Positions 38,525 through 51,464 of a stretch of DNA of 64,000 nt are shown piece after piece (within the stretch, counting starts at the first letter, position 1; each line of letters opens with the position of its first letter). Source of the DNA: Ophthalmolycus amberensis (lineage: Eukaryota > Chordata > Actinopteri > Perciformes > Zoarcidae); the NCBI GenBank assembly GCA_024529925.1, contig JAFEUB010000968.1:615001-679000 (forward strand), written 5' to 3'. The translations under genes and the position numbers were made by a program. The notes beneath the pieces were generated by a model. That model did not search any database. It was not told the DNA's origin and saw nothing but the letters and a program-made list of their open reading frames with translations.

Positions 38525-39888
38525 GTCATTTGAATGATCCAGAGGTTCATCAGTTGCTCTCTGAACCCTCTGATGCTGCAAAGCAGAGGGTGAATTTTGG
38601 TTCAGTAGGTAAGCGAGGACCACATTTATTATTGACAGTGTCTTAGCAGAAGAAGGAAGCTTCTAATTGATCCTTTGAAAGACTCTGATGAGAGCCGCCA
38701 CAAGCACGGAGCAGATGTGGCTGTAATCTGCTTTTGTTTGGAGTTTGTGGAGTTTTGAATTAGTAATGACCCTCAAACGACAGCGGGGCCATAAGGAATG
38801 CATTATTAAACATCGGGGGATGTAATGCTGTTTGGAGGAAACCGATAGCGATAATAGGAATGGAAAGTTAGCTTCGAGCTAACGCTCGTACAATACGTCA
38901 AATGGTGACATTTATGTTTAATATTGATTTACAAATATAATAAATACATAAGATATATTTGTGTGATAATTCTGTGATCATATTGAATGATTTCACATCG
39001 TAACTGATAGCTGACCATTAGTTATTGGTAGTATTATATAATATTGCATTGGATATCAATGTGTTTCTGTTCGATTGCTGAAGGAGAGTGAACAGGAAAC
39101 AGTGAATGGTGGACTCCGCCACCAACAATGAAAGTTGCTGTATAGCGAGTTGATTACACAACGTAAATACATTCATTGTATGGCAGACGAAATGTTGACT
39201 GAATGGTACCCAGAGTATATATATCTTAAGGATTAACACTTTAAACATAAGACAACTTTGTTACTTTAACAAGGGCGTATTTGAAGGTGTTGACGTTTTG
39301 TTTGTGAGGATTGTTCCAGGATTGAAACCATGTGCTACTTCACCGAAGACTTATTCGCCGCTTTGTCTCGCTTGAACTGGAAGTTTTACAAGTTCCAACT
39401 TTTAAAAAGAAGTCTAAGCTCCCCAAAGAAAGGAATTATCCTGCTGACTGTGATTTGAATTATGCACCGGGTGAAGCAAGACGAGAAACGAATGTCTCAA
39501 CAGCAGCTCCGTCGCTCAGCTGCCTTTCTTAAAGATGGTGCAACAGCTTCTTGTGTTTCAGTCCGTTTGTCCGTCCGTGTCAGAGAGCGAGCTGGCACTC
39601 TGGAAAAAGCCTTACTCAGAACCGAGGACCCCACCTGCTTATGCTATTACTCCATATATCACTTCACTCAAGACGCCAGCCTACGTGTGTGTGTGTGTGT
39701 GTTCAGGAGAGCCATCCACATGGGGGAGAAAGTAGCAGAACTGGTGGAGCGACACCACACACGGAGACAAAGAGAAATCGGTGGTCTGAGTCAGCAAACA
39801 CTGAAAATGCGTGTATGTGACAGAGACAGAGATCGAATGAGATAACATTCCCGAAAACACGTTCGTCCTCTCGGCTTCAGCTCCGTGT

Positions 39889-39908
39889 GTCCTGTCCAGG
39901 GACAGGAC
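39889..39908. repeat. 9-bp perfect inverted repeat
   Basis: GTCCTGTCC (39889-39897) and GGACAGGAC (39900-39908) with a 2-base spacer. Confidence 0.9.
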
Positions 39909-40509
39909 GTCCCATGTCAGATTTCAGTACAGTAGCCAGTTTCTCTTAGACGAGGTCGGCCCGCAACGCTATATTTACAACCACTGAAGCGAGGCTCAAC
40001 TTTTACACAGTTCACAATGTGTTTTAAAGTAGTTCGCCTCCAATCTCAATTCATCTTTTCAACCTCAAGGTGCTAGTTTGACTTTTGGACCTACAGTAGA
40101 AAATGTTCAGCCTACAAGACACACTTTTGAGTCGTTTGCAGCAATGGAATGGACATTTAAGGTTAATATGCTGCAACTTTTGTTTCAGTAAACCTGACAC
40201 AGTTTCTGTGTTTTGCTAAATTAATTGTTGCTGTACAGACAAAAATGGAGTGACTACTTTCAAATAATATGAAGATTTTTTTTTAAATTATTAATTGACG
40301 ATCTTTCTCTGTGTTATATATATATATATATATATAATTTACAACTGAATATTTGGTTTATTTGATTTAATTTTCTGACAACTGACTCATCGTTTCAGCC
40401 CTAATGAATGGTGTTGAACCTGCAGACAGCATGGAGGGTTACATTTTGCTCAGTTGCGCTCTGTAAACCCCCACTACTCGATTGGTAACATTTTCTAAAG
40501 CTTCCAGGT

Positions 40510-40538
40510 GCACACACACACACACACACACACACACA
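40510..40538. repeat. (CA)n microsatellite
   Basis: CA array of about 14 units. Confidence 0.95.
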
Positions 40539-40733
40539 GGGGCCAATGTAAGGGTCAGCGCACTCTCCACTCGTCTGGCCGCCGACGGTCAGGTATGTAA
40601 AGGCCGACATGCTTCACCCGGATCACGAATGCAAACTTCATGTTCCGAATTTTGTCCGCGGGTGTTCTATAAATACTCGGGCGTGAGGCTGCACGTGGGC
40701 ACTGAATATGGTTCTCCCACGTATGTGCTCTTT

Positions 40734-40769
40734 CCCCCCCCCCCCCCCCCCTTATCCCCCCCCCCCCCC
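40734..40769 (+). repeat. paired poly-C runs
   Basis: C tract of 18 bases (40734-40751), the spacer TTAT, then a C tract of 14 bases. Confidence 0.9.
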
Positions 40770-43700
40770 ACTCAGCACTGCTGCTCTGTCTCTTCCTGTC
40801 CCCACACATTCCAGCTCCTCTGTGTGCCACAACACACCCACTCACAGTCTCACCCACTGTGTCGCTGCATAATGAAACTAGCCTGCAGCCTCTCGCCTTT
40901 TTTTTTTCTTCTTTTTTCTCACTTGAATTATTATACAATCGTGTCAAAAGAAATCTGACAAAACGCAGACGAGTTAAAGCGATTAATGTGTCATGTAAGA
41001 AATTGCTTTTGGCCTCGTCTGACTCGCTGACTTTCTCCGCCTCTTTCTTAAAGATTTCATAACACCTTGTCATCGTCTCCACCACGCAACCTTTGCAACC
41101 GTACCGGAATGGCCAATCCCTTACCCATCAACTACATGCCAAGGCCTGTTGATATGATAGGTTAATCATTAGTTATTCACTTTGTGCCCGTGCACACATG
41201 TGCAAACATGTTACACACTCACGTTGCGGTTGTAGCTGCTGCGAGTGTGATTGACAGCAGCAGCGTTTAAGGTGGGACAGTGTGTGTGTGTGTGTGTGTG
41301 TGAACATGCGATAAGCACACACAGCACTCGTCTTTCAAAACGCCGCACTACCTGCCCTCCGCTGCCGACTGCACAGTGCAATGTGTGTGAACAGCTCGGC
41401 ATAAAGGGGAGATGTGCTGCGTTCACGGTTCTCATAATGGGGGCATTTGAAACAATGAAAAGCTTCCTGTCGGACAATTCGTCGGCGGTATTGAGGGATT
41501 ATTGTCGCCATATGTTTTCTACCAAGGATAACATTAACAAAGCGAGCATGTTCAAGGATTCGAGAACAATGTATTGTCAATATGCAACATGGGTTGCACA
41601 GAGAAATGCATTTGTGGTCCACTCGCTAGTCGCTACACAAGTAAAAACACGACAAAGCAAAAAGCAGAAGTGCAGTCCTGCACCAGGAGGAAGGCAAACG
41701 GAAGCAATGAAACAATTCTCTGGGCAATATGGCCGACATTTTAACTGTCCATCGACTTTGACTGTGTTCGAGCACAATGATGGAGCCGCCGACCTCCCGT
41801 TTGCTTTCTCCGATGTTGTTGAGTGTATTCTCTCGTATGCTCCGGTAATAAAGAGGAGAGGACATCAAATTAAAGCACAAATGTATCAGGATTAATGGGA
41901 GCTACTGGCCTGCAGCATGTGAATGCTCCGCCGTTGCCATACCAATGTCCCCCGCGCTTCCCAGAAACCACTTATCAGTCCATCATGGTGGGCAGCACGG
42001 CGACGCCTCCTCCCTGGATTTTCTGTTAATGCGTTCACCTGATAATCGATGCTCACTCACCGGCCAGCTCTTCTTGTTTTCATTCCAAACAAACTGCTGC
42101 TGGTGCTTCTGCGAAAAGAACCCCAAAAAGGCTTCCTGTTTCCCAGAAGTCTTTCCTCTGGAAAGACGTGTCTGATCTTTGTCTGGTCTTTGCAAATTTG
42201 TCACAGATTATTGAAACTACAAAACATGCGTTCTTAATGTGGGACGGCCCTGAATTAAATTTTTTTCAACAGCTGTCTTCAGATCTGTCCCTGGCATCAG
42301 TGGAAATCCATCAAACTGGTTGAATGTATTCTCTCTGAATCTGCGTATTTGACAGTGAAAAGGAGTAAATGTGAAAGCTTGCACCCCCCCCCCAAAGTCT
42401 GTCGTCTTGAGTATCAAACACTCATTCCCTGCAGACTTTAGAGAGGTTGCAGCTTGCTTTTTGTTTTTCTGCGGACGAGGCTGCGGATTCATGCATCGTT
42501 TTCATTGCGGATTATTTTCCATCATTTTGTCTATAAAATCTCTGAAAATAGTGAAAAACTGTCAGTTACAGTCAGGTCAGTGTCACAAACCACGAATGGG
42601 CCTCAGGGGGCTTTATAATCAGTGCATGCATGCGACACCGTCCGTCCTTATAGGTCAGAGGTCAGGGTTGGCGTCAAAGCTGCAGCCGGGCAGGAATTTG
42701 GTATCTTGCACAAAAGAGAAATCTCTCAAACCGAACATGTCTTTTGTGCCTGAATGCAAAGCGCAGATTGATGCAACAAGAGGAGATAAAGTGATAAACA
42801 CAGTGGGGATGTCCAGTCTAATAACTCTAGCATAGCTCTCTCCTTCTGAAATAAAATGCGATTGAACTCACACTGACTGAGTGACCGGTGGACTCAGTGA
42901 CCCGCATCACGTTGCTCAGACCGGCTCCGTGTCTTGTGGGAGGCGGGGCGGCAGGAAAATGACAGACCGACACTCGATTTACGACCAGAGAACAGGGTGG
43001 CTTTCAGTTTTAGACTGCCCTCGATTGAGACATCACATAGACCCAGACTCTCGTAATTACACACACACACACACACACACACAGGCGGCTGGAGAACAGT
43101 TATTGGCGAGACACAGACTGCGGAGGCAGATCGCCTTGTCGAAACTCTTGATTTAAACAGTCTGGCAGAGAAGCACACACACTCTCGCACGATCCTCACC
43201 GCGGTCATTATTGCATCGATTCGCCCATTCGATGGAGAAACGATGCAAGGAAATGAAGGAGATCGATGGACAGACCACCATGGGGAGGCGTCAGACCCGT
43301 GGAAGGGGAAGCAAAGGGAAAATGAGACGGCACTATTTGATTAGAGCGGAAACATTTGCAAGTTTGCGTATATAAGAGGGCGCATGTGCATTAGGATGAG
43401 GCATCGGAGGGTTGTTTCCCTGTATAATTTCCCGTGTCTGTGTTTGGTGTGTTTGGTGAAAGGTCATCATTAAGTGAATGTCATCCACATAATTATAGTG
43501 TCTCTGTGTGCGTCCATGGCAGTGCACCGGTGCATGTCCTGGCTGTCTCCTCTGGTCCCTCTGGTTGGCTGGCTTGATTGTTTGTGTCGCTGTTTTGTTT
43601 TTTTCCGAGCGAGCGAGCGGTTCCGCTCCGGTTTTGGGCCGTCATGGCTTGGCCGGCTGGCGGGCACCGTCTGTGCCGAGGGGGGCTAAATATAGCTCAC

Positions 43701-45217
43701 TGCACCAGGAAGAGGACCAACTGGATAGAGAGAGAGAGGGAGGGGCATAAATATAGAGTACCCTCATGCAATTAAAGAGTCAAGCGCTGCTGGGAAATTT
43801 TAGGGCAAGAGACAAACAGGGAACTCTCTCAACTTGTTCTCTTTACGAGCTCCGTGCGTTTGTTGTTTTGGCTGAAGGCAGCCTGAGTGCCTTTGGTGTG
43901 AGTCATCACATCTGACAGAGTAACCCAGTTTGAAGTGCATCGACTAATCTTTATAGCCAGAGTCATGATCCTGCAAACTCTAGGTGAACTCCGCTATTTT
44001 GCATTTTTCCCGCTCCCTTTATCAAAGCAACACTTAACAGGTGTGACAAAGCAATTACACCGCATGCAATAGTCATTACAAAGCCTAACCAGAACAGCAA
44101 CATTAATAACATAAACATTATCGGTGGCCACCTATCTTGCAGGATAATTGCATGTCACGCCGGGTAAAAGATGTGTAGCAAAATGTGTGTCGCACTGTGT
44201 GGTATCAGTGTCAGACTTTGCTCAACTTCGGGTCAGCCGGTTTATTCTGCATAATTCAATTCTGTATTCTGATTGGTCGGCTTTGGGTCGTAGCAACACA
44301 GAATCATAAATCCCCGGCGTGACTCGGGGCCAAGAGACGTGGCACCCTGCGCAAACTCTTGACACGCTGGTGTTGCTGAAAGGTCGTCGCGAGGCGGTCA
44401 GTTGTACTCCGTGACACACAGCACAGCATAAAAGGAGCAATTGGTGTTCCTGCAAGCCTGTTGTGTCGGGACGATGTCTGGAAAGTATGATGTCGTTTGA
44501 TCAACCTAGGACCATTAGTTTTTAGTCGAAGAGCAAAAATTTCACAATGATTCACTGACGATCGTGAACTTCGTTTTCCCAAAATAGCACAGCTGTCGAG
44601 TTTTTTTTAGGGCCGGGTCAAATTGCGAACGCTTCTAGAACATGTTGACCCCTTAAATCAGTCGGTGGTCGCGTCTCAAAGTTAGATGTCAACCAGGTTT
44701 ATCTCGCAGCTGTCAACTTTAGGCCTGAACGGCCCAAAACCACGGCGTGCACAGGGGCCGCAAAAAAAAAAAAAACCCGAGCAGATGGCTGCCTGACGCC
44801 ATGTGATTCGTCTGCTCTCTCTACTCTGGAGCAGAATTATCATTAAGTCTGCATTACCGCTAATCCTATCAACCGTGCAAACAAGGCCAGGAAAGACTCC
44901 ATTGCTGGTGGCAATTTTTCCCGGCGACGCACACCTGTGTGCTCACATGTCCGACGTGATGTGAGGAGCTGAAATTGCCAGAAAAACCTGTCATGATTTC
45001 GCTTGCGCCTTCTTCCTTTCTAAATCTGAGGGTCACTGTGTTCCCAGGATGATAAGCAGACACTGATAACTTACATTAGATATCATAATTACCTTGATAA
45101 GCAAGAGACACTGTATATACATGTCATAATATTTAGTTCTTCTTCATATCTGGGTTATTGTTTCTCCTGCTTCTAACCAAACAATTTCCTCTTTCTGTTT
45201 CCTTTTTGGTTCTTCAG

Positions 45218-45498
45218 AGTGCTGATGTCAGTGCGTCGTCCCTTGGGAAACTATCTGGTGCCACTCGGAGAGCTTCAAAGCTTTGCCTGTTCCTTCTGTG
45301 ACGGCCAATCACATTGAGGGAGCAGCTGGATCGGACACGCCCGTGAAGCACTTTGACAGACTGATGGAAAACATTCGCTTTCATCTTGTTGGTTGTGGAA
45401 ACCAACGGGGATGTGTGCCAAATGACATTCTTAACAAGCTATTTGCTGCTCTCCTTCCTTGAGTGAAAGCCAATCAGAGAACGGTACAAAAAAATAAA
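45218..45498 (+). other. candidate terminal exon of irs (speculative)
   Basis: A strong pyrimidine tract ends in ttcttcag at 45217. The phase-1 G left by irs exon 3 would join AG TGC TGA, ending the protein ...KEGTEC. An AATAAA lies 270 bases on, at 45493-45498. A rival acceptor at 50457 (ctcatag) would end it ...KEGTGECVP. Sequence alone cannot choose between them. Confidence 0.25.
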
Positions 45499-45876
45499 AA
45501 TGGAGATTGGTGTTTTTTGATTTTCTGTTTTCAAGAGAAAAATTCTAATAATTAAGGTGGATATTTAGTTTATGGATAAGAAATTAATAGAATTATATAT
45601 TGGCTCAAAAAGTGCCTAATTTTCAGATTGTAGCCATTTTACAAAGAAATTAGCCGCGACTATTTTCGCGAGCGTTGATAATGATAACGGTACGAGCCAA
45701 TCTGCTGGCCTTCCTGTCTACTGTGAGAAATATTAGCATAGCCCGTGTTAGCATTCAGCTCGTTTATAAACCTGTGCTGCTCTTATTCTGCCTTTTTATC
45801 TGTCTGTTAACTTTTTAACAAAGCCATACACCTAAACTATTGAACACACAGGATTGACACAAGAGGAACCTGTAGC

Positions 45877-45896
45877 GGGGGGGGGGGGGGGGGGGG
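45877..45896 (+). repeat. poly-G run (20 nt)
   Basis: Homopolymeric G tract. Confidence 0.9.
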
Positions 45897-46829
45897 TATA
45901 GTAGCTTGCTCGTTAGCTTAAGCCACCTAGGTCAGATTAACATCTTTTCAGCATCCTGTTGACCACAGCTCAGGTTGAGACCCCTGATACAGAGCCACGG
46001 TGTCCCATTAGTGCTATTAGCTCCAGACACTTGTGTCTCGTTGAATCCACTTCGTCTCAGGATGCTAAATAACATTAGGTACGTACAGTACAGCGGAGGA
46101 TAGAGACCCTATCAATAGCCATTGCTAATGCTAGCTTTGTAGCGGTCAGCACACTGCTTTTAGCACAGGAAAAAAGGGGTCACTTCATATCGCAGTTCTG
46201 TCGGTACGAACTAACAAATGGATCTGCTCATTTGTTCTCAGCTATTTTATACATGAAGGTACCAAACTGTTTAAGATTATACAGTTTTACATTTTTAAAC
46301 TGGTTGAATTGAAAGTTCTTTGACCTTAAATCCTTCTTTAAGACTCTGTTTCTATCTCCCTCCCTCCTTTCTGTCTTTTGCTTAGCTCCTACTTTAATCT
46401 CCGCTATGCATAAGCACTAAAGTGCCTGTCTGTCCCTTTTATCTGTCTGTCTCTGCACCGTCTTAGCAGCTAGTACTAATAGGGCTGTCCTAGCAGAATA
46501 TATCAAGTCTATTTTTGTGTCTATTTTTGTCTCTTTCTGGCTGTACAGTTCTCATAAAATAACTTGTTTATGTTTGCTCGGTGTGACAATGATCTAGTCA
46601 GACGACTTGACTCAAAGCCATGGCCCTAATCGGAGGAGATTTGGACCGTTTCTCTTTGTCGGTAATGGAGGAGTTAATTGTCACGGTGCCAAAACACAAC
46701 AACAACAACAAAAGACTAAGCTCCAAAAGCACCTCAAGAAGCAACCTTCAGCTCTCAAGACTGGACGTATTGCTTTGTTTTGTTTTAGAAGTGTAACTTC
46801 TTGTGTTCCCTTGTTGTTTCTTGCAGCGT

Positions 46830-46858
<29 letters not shown>
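46830..46858 (+). repeat. poly-G run (29 nt)
   Basis: One of the two longest homopolymers in the window; G-quadruplex potential on this strand. Confidence 0.9.
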
Positions 46859-46861
<3 letters not shown>

Positions 46862-48958
46862 GGGAGGACTGGGACATATCTGGCCTCGCTGCTTATGTGA
46901 CACTTGGAGATAAAAGTCATTGTGAGGACTTGCTGCACGCTTCAATCTTGAATTTGCCTACACCTTTGACCAGAGGATGAAAAGAAAATCATGTCGAGAA
47001 AGAAAAGGCAACAACAAGAACAACAACAAACAAAAAAGAAAAATACATGTGCATCTATGTAGCTCCAAATTGTACCCGTGTGTTTGTCTGCCTCTCTCGG
47101 GAAGTTCATGAACTCGCTCACTCTGGTCACGTGACTCTGGGGGGGCCGAGAGCATAACAATGCAGCTTTATTATGAGCAGATTGGGATCTGTGGTCGGAA
47201 TTGGCTCTGATAGCGGTTACCAACGCAGAAGCAGGGGGGGGGGTGGGGGGGGGAGGAAAAACAAACAATTGGACTTCAAATCAGATTCAGCACATAAATC
47301 CCAAACTTTCCCGCAGACTTGCAGGCAAACACATCTTGATCTATTTCTAATGTCTTTTGGAGATGTTCTCATATTGAAACTCAGCAGTTTTCAGCAAAAT
47401 GCTCGAGGGTTCTTGTAGTTTAGAGAGAGAGCGAGAGAGAGAGAGAGTGCAAAAACAGGCTTTCGGTCCGGACAAGTGGACATTATCCTCCTGCCATTTA
47501 GAGCCCACTTTGAGCTCTGAGCATCTCATGGACTTTCGAATGAATTTTATTTTTTGTTTTGTCAAACATGCCTGCAGTCTGGAGATGTGTCCTTTGACTG
47601 CCAGCGGGGAAGTTGTTGATGGTCACAGCCACATATCAGTGGTCTAAAGTTCTTGTGGGAGAGTTCAGACGAACAGGGTTCAACAGTTTAAGTGGCTCTA
47701 TGATCGCTAAGCGAGCTGTTCATAAAATGTGCAGGAAAGTGCTGCTGCTGTTTTAAATTGTATTTTATCTCTGTTCCTCAGAGGGATGGTACTGAGTGGG
47801 AAATATTGTGAGATTTGCCATTGATGTAGACAGTTGATTTACTTCTGTTGCTTTAGAAAAAAAAATGAAAAAGTCAAACAACAAAGGGGCTTGTGGTTTC
47901 TTTTGTTTCTGTGACTGGCTTCCTTTTGAGTGAAGTAACGTGGATGATTGTCAGGTTTAAGACAGAAACAACAACAGTGCTACTATTTTAAGGGGGAGAA
48001 AAGGGGAAGACTCTACAATTTACGGGCTGAGGCGAGTGTAAACATCTGCATGAAAGGCCACAGACACATGCCCCCCACGCCCTCGCCGTCTTTGACTCAC
48101 ACACACACAGAGACGCTGGTAGAGGCTTGCGAGCGCGGCGGATGTCACACTGTGGAAAACAGCCTGATTGTTATCCGCACAGCCTCTTTAGCTGCGTGAG
48201 TCACATTCACCATTGATAAGATCGTTTGCACTCCAGGTTGGCGTGTTGCCAGCGGGGTTAATCCCTCGTCTTACTGGTAATTTGACCAACATGGTGCTTG
48301 CCGGGCGAGCTCCCTCTCTTGTCTTATTTGATACCGACCTCTCGCTCAGCGCTCGGTTTAATTAAATAAGCCTTTTTTTTTGTTTTTCAGGCCTGGTAAA
48401 TCTTTGCTTTTCTCTTCTCGTTAACATGCATGAGGTCTTGTGTCATCCTCGTCCACAGATGGCCAAGTAACTCAACCCAGACAGAGGCACCGTAGGAATG
48501 AATAGGAATGAGGGAACACACACGAAACGCAGGTCAGGCCTGCACCTGCAGATCCTCTCACTTCCCTTTATTGGGAGAAAAATAAGGTCAGTGGAGACAA
48601 CTAAAAGATGGTCGCACCTGTATGAGAAAAGAAAAAGCCCCCACACACACACCTTCACCAGAAGGGTTACTGAAACCTACACTCTTTACACTCGCTTACA
48701 TCCGAAAGCACAGTGACAGCAACTTTTCCCTCATGATTCATTCAGAAAACCTTGAGGAGGTCAACTCTTTTTTTCCTTGTGATGCAATGGAGCGGCGCTT
48801 TGGTCGACGTGAGAAGTCAAAACAAACTCCATTCTCATCCCCAGCGCTGCTCTCTGTGACGGGGACAGAATGGAGGCAGCGACAGTGCCCGCCTCGGCCG
48901 TGGTGGTGGCGGCAACATCTCCGGGTCAAGACGAGAGATTGAAAGAGAGAGAGACAGG

Positions 48959-48984
48959 GAGGAGGAGGAGGAGGAGGAGGAGGA
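48959..48984. repeat. (AGG)n trinucleotide repeat
   Basis: About eight GGA/AGG units followed by a short G run. Confidence 0.9.
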
Positions 48985-50179
48985 TGGGGGGTGTGGATAC
49001 TGGCTGGGAGCCAAGACGAGAGGACACCGAGTTCAGACGCAGAGAGGTGCTTCTGGATAGAGGCCAACAGATGAGCCTGTTGTGTCTGAGCGGGCGGGTG
49101 TTTTCATCTCCTTCATTGTGAGTGTGTGACACTGTATCTTCGTGCAGCCATCGGCACACAGCGGCAGAAACTCAATAACCCCCGACTTGTTTATACACTG
49201 GACACAGGAATACTTGTACAGGCTCGTACGCCGCCTCTCGCCTCTATGCATCCTTCGAACGAAACAATCTGGGAAGTGAAAATCACATGTTGACCTGCTC
49301 AGAACTCACGTCCACACTAAGGTCATACACTTTTCTGGCAGGACGTTGCTGAGCCGAGGCGGTAGGCCACCCTGATCCTTATGCATCATGACGAGTTTAG
49401 ATGGATGACAACATTATCAAAAGTTAAACTGGTGCAATTTGAGTAATTGTCTCCAACACAAGGGACATGAGATGCAAAGATCTAAGATTGGATTGAGTAC
49501 ATAGATAATGCTTGTGCTTGTCATCATGGTTGATTTTATTTTAAAGGGGGATCCTTTACGCGTCTGCTGAGCCCAGTGAAAACAACTGTGAAAACATCTG
49601 GTATGAAGGGCAGACGCCGAGAGTGCTTTTTTATTACTGTGTTTACATCTTTGTTCCCCGGCCTTACGGGGCATGAACAGTCCGTACTGCTCCACGTCGG
49701 CAACAATACAGGAAGTCTTCCTGTCTTTATGACTTCCTCCACGGCGCAGGCCACAGGAAACTCGCTGGATGTGAGACCCGGAAATAGCTTTATCTCCCAT
49801 AGCAGATGTGGGAATGTTATAATGCCGGCGCTATTCCATGCTCCTAAATTGCTTCCTTCCCATCATTCAAAACTTTTTTGCAAGTATCTAGCACGGGTTG
49901 GACTGTGAGTGAAGATGCAGAAAGCGTTTCTACAGAATTTGAGATATGTGACGGGCCAGATTTTGGTTTTTTTTCTACCACTTTCCCCTTCAAGTTGCCA
50001 CAATAAACAACTAAGTAATAGAGTTTTAGCTTAAGTAAACCGACTGTGTGTTGACTGAGCCCTGGATTACAGCCGGTATGCTGCAAACTGCCTCTGCTAA
50101 TCCTCCAAACTTTCCCCCTCTGCAGTTCATATGGGTTTCAGGGCAAAAGTGAATCACTGTAAACTCAATAAAGTTAGTT

Positions 50180-50180
50180 T

Positions 50181-50207
<27 letters not shown>
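50180..50207. repeat. (AC)n microsatellite
   Basis: AC array of about 14 units. Confidence 0.95.
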
Positions 50208-50211
<4 letters not shown>

Positions 50212-50746
50212 GTCATGGTCAAACCAAGTGGATCCGATGGTTGGGTCCATCCGCTGCATGGCATGCGAGGTAATTTGAGCCACGAATACCAGCAACTCTT
50301 TTTCTAATGTATTTCCAGCTCTCTTTCCTCGCCGCCCCCCTCTTTCACATAGTGTACTTAGCCAAACAAAAAGCCTTTCTCTGTCTTACCCCCCCCCCCC
50401 CTCTCCCCCCTCAGCAACCAATGCTCACCCTCTCTCTCTCTCTCCCTCGCCTCATAGGAGAATGTGTGCCGTGATTATGGATTTGTCTCTATTACAGGCT
50501 GCATGCAAAATTAGCTCTGTCACTCCATAGCTGCAGGCCTGCCTGAGAAAAAAAGGGAGGTTTAAACTGTAAAAAACTAAAAAGTGCCACATGGAGTGAG
50601 GGAAAATGAGAAAGGGAGGAGGGTGTTTTGGGGGAGTGACGGTGGGGGGGGACTGTGAGACCTCTGTGCTTTTTTTTTTTCTTTCTTGAAAGCTCCCTAA
50701 AAACCGCAGACACATGGTACAGAATTCCCCTCACAGTAGGAGAAGA

Positions 50747-50805
50747 GGGGGGGGGGGGGGGGACACACACTGTCTGTGATAAACACACACACACACACAC
50801 ACACA
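50747..50805. repeat. poly-G run followed by (CA)n
   Basis: G tract of 16 bases (50747-50762), then CACACAC, and a CA array at about 50784-50805. Confidence 0.9.
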
Positions 50806-51450
50806 GGGGGAATATTATAGGCCAGCACTCTGAAAGGTATGGGAGTGTGTGAACCAGGAACACTCGGCTGCACAAAAGGCAGCGCAGAAAGAGGGGAACT
50901 TTGAAGGAGCCGGCAGGCCAACGCCTTGACAACATAACATCATAGCACCTTAATACCGCTCAGCCCTATGGGAAAGTGGATGGTCCCACTTTCCACGGGT
51001 ATTGGTATGGTGGTAGGAGGGAGGGGGGGGGGGTTAATCCAATGTACAATGTGTTTAACTTTGACTGACGGATCGCTCAAACCCTCCCACCCTCTCCTTG
51101 GGGCCCCTTTGAGCTCATAGATTGAGGACCAGTGTATAACTGGTGTTTAGGTGGCGCTGGCTCACTGGGGGAAAAGGTGAAGGGTCAGGTGTTGTGAATG
51201 GACCTGTTGGGATCTGTGACGTGAGCTTAGTGTGGACCCAATGCCCTCGAAAGCTGAACGCCTGGTTGGCTGATTGATAATGGTGGAAGCAAAAACATCA
51301 ATTTTGCTCTTAATTGTAAGCTAACAGTAATTCTGCAATTTATCTGATCCTCTTTAAATTCCTTTCGCTTCCCAAAAGGACACCACAGCATGAGAACTAC
51401 CAACATGCAGCACTTGATGTCAGGTGCGGTGAAACAAAATGGACGAGTAC

Positions 51451-51464
51451 CGCCATCTAGTGGC
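51451..51464 (-). promoter_or_regulatory. candidate CTCF site (reverse)
   Basis: On the minus strand GCCACTAGATGGCGG fits the CTCF core (CASYAGRKGGCRSY) at every position. Its orientation is opposite to the site at 10076, so the two converge on the irs region. Confidence 0.4.

Noticed and set aside
41251..41895. 214-codon plus-strand open frame
   Set aside because: It begins in a GT array (repeating Cys-Val) and shows no domain, no conserved pattern and no neighbouring splice sites that extend it.
48838..49121. Arg-rich open frame around the AGG repeat
   Set aside because: Composition follows the trinucleotide repeat and there is no domain or splice support.
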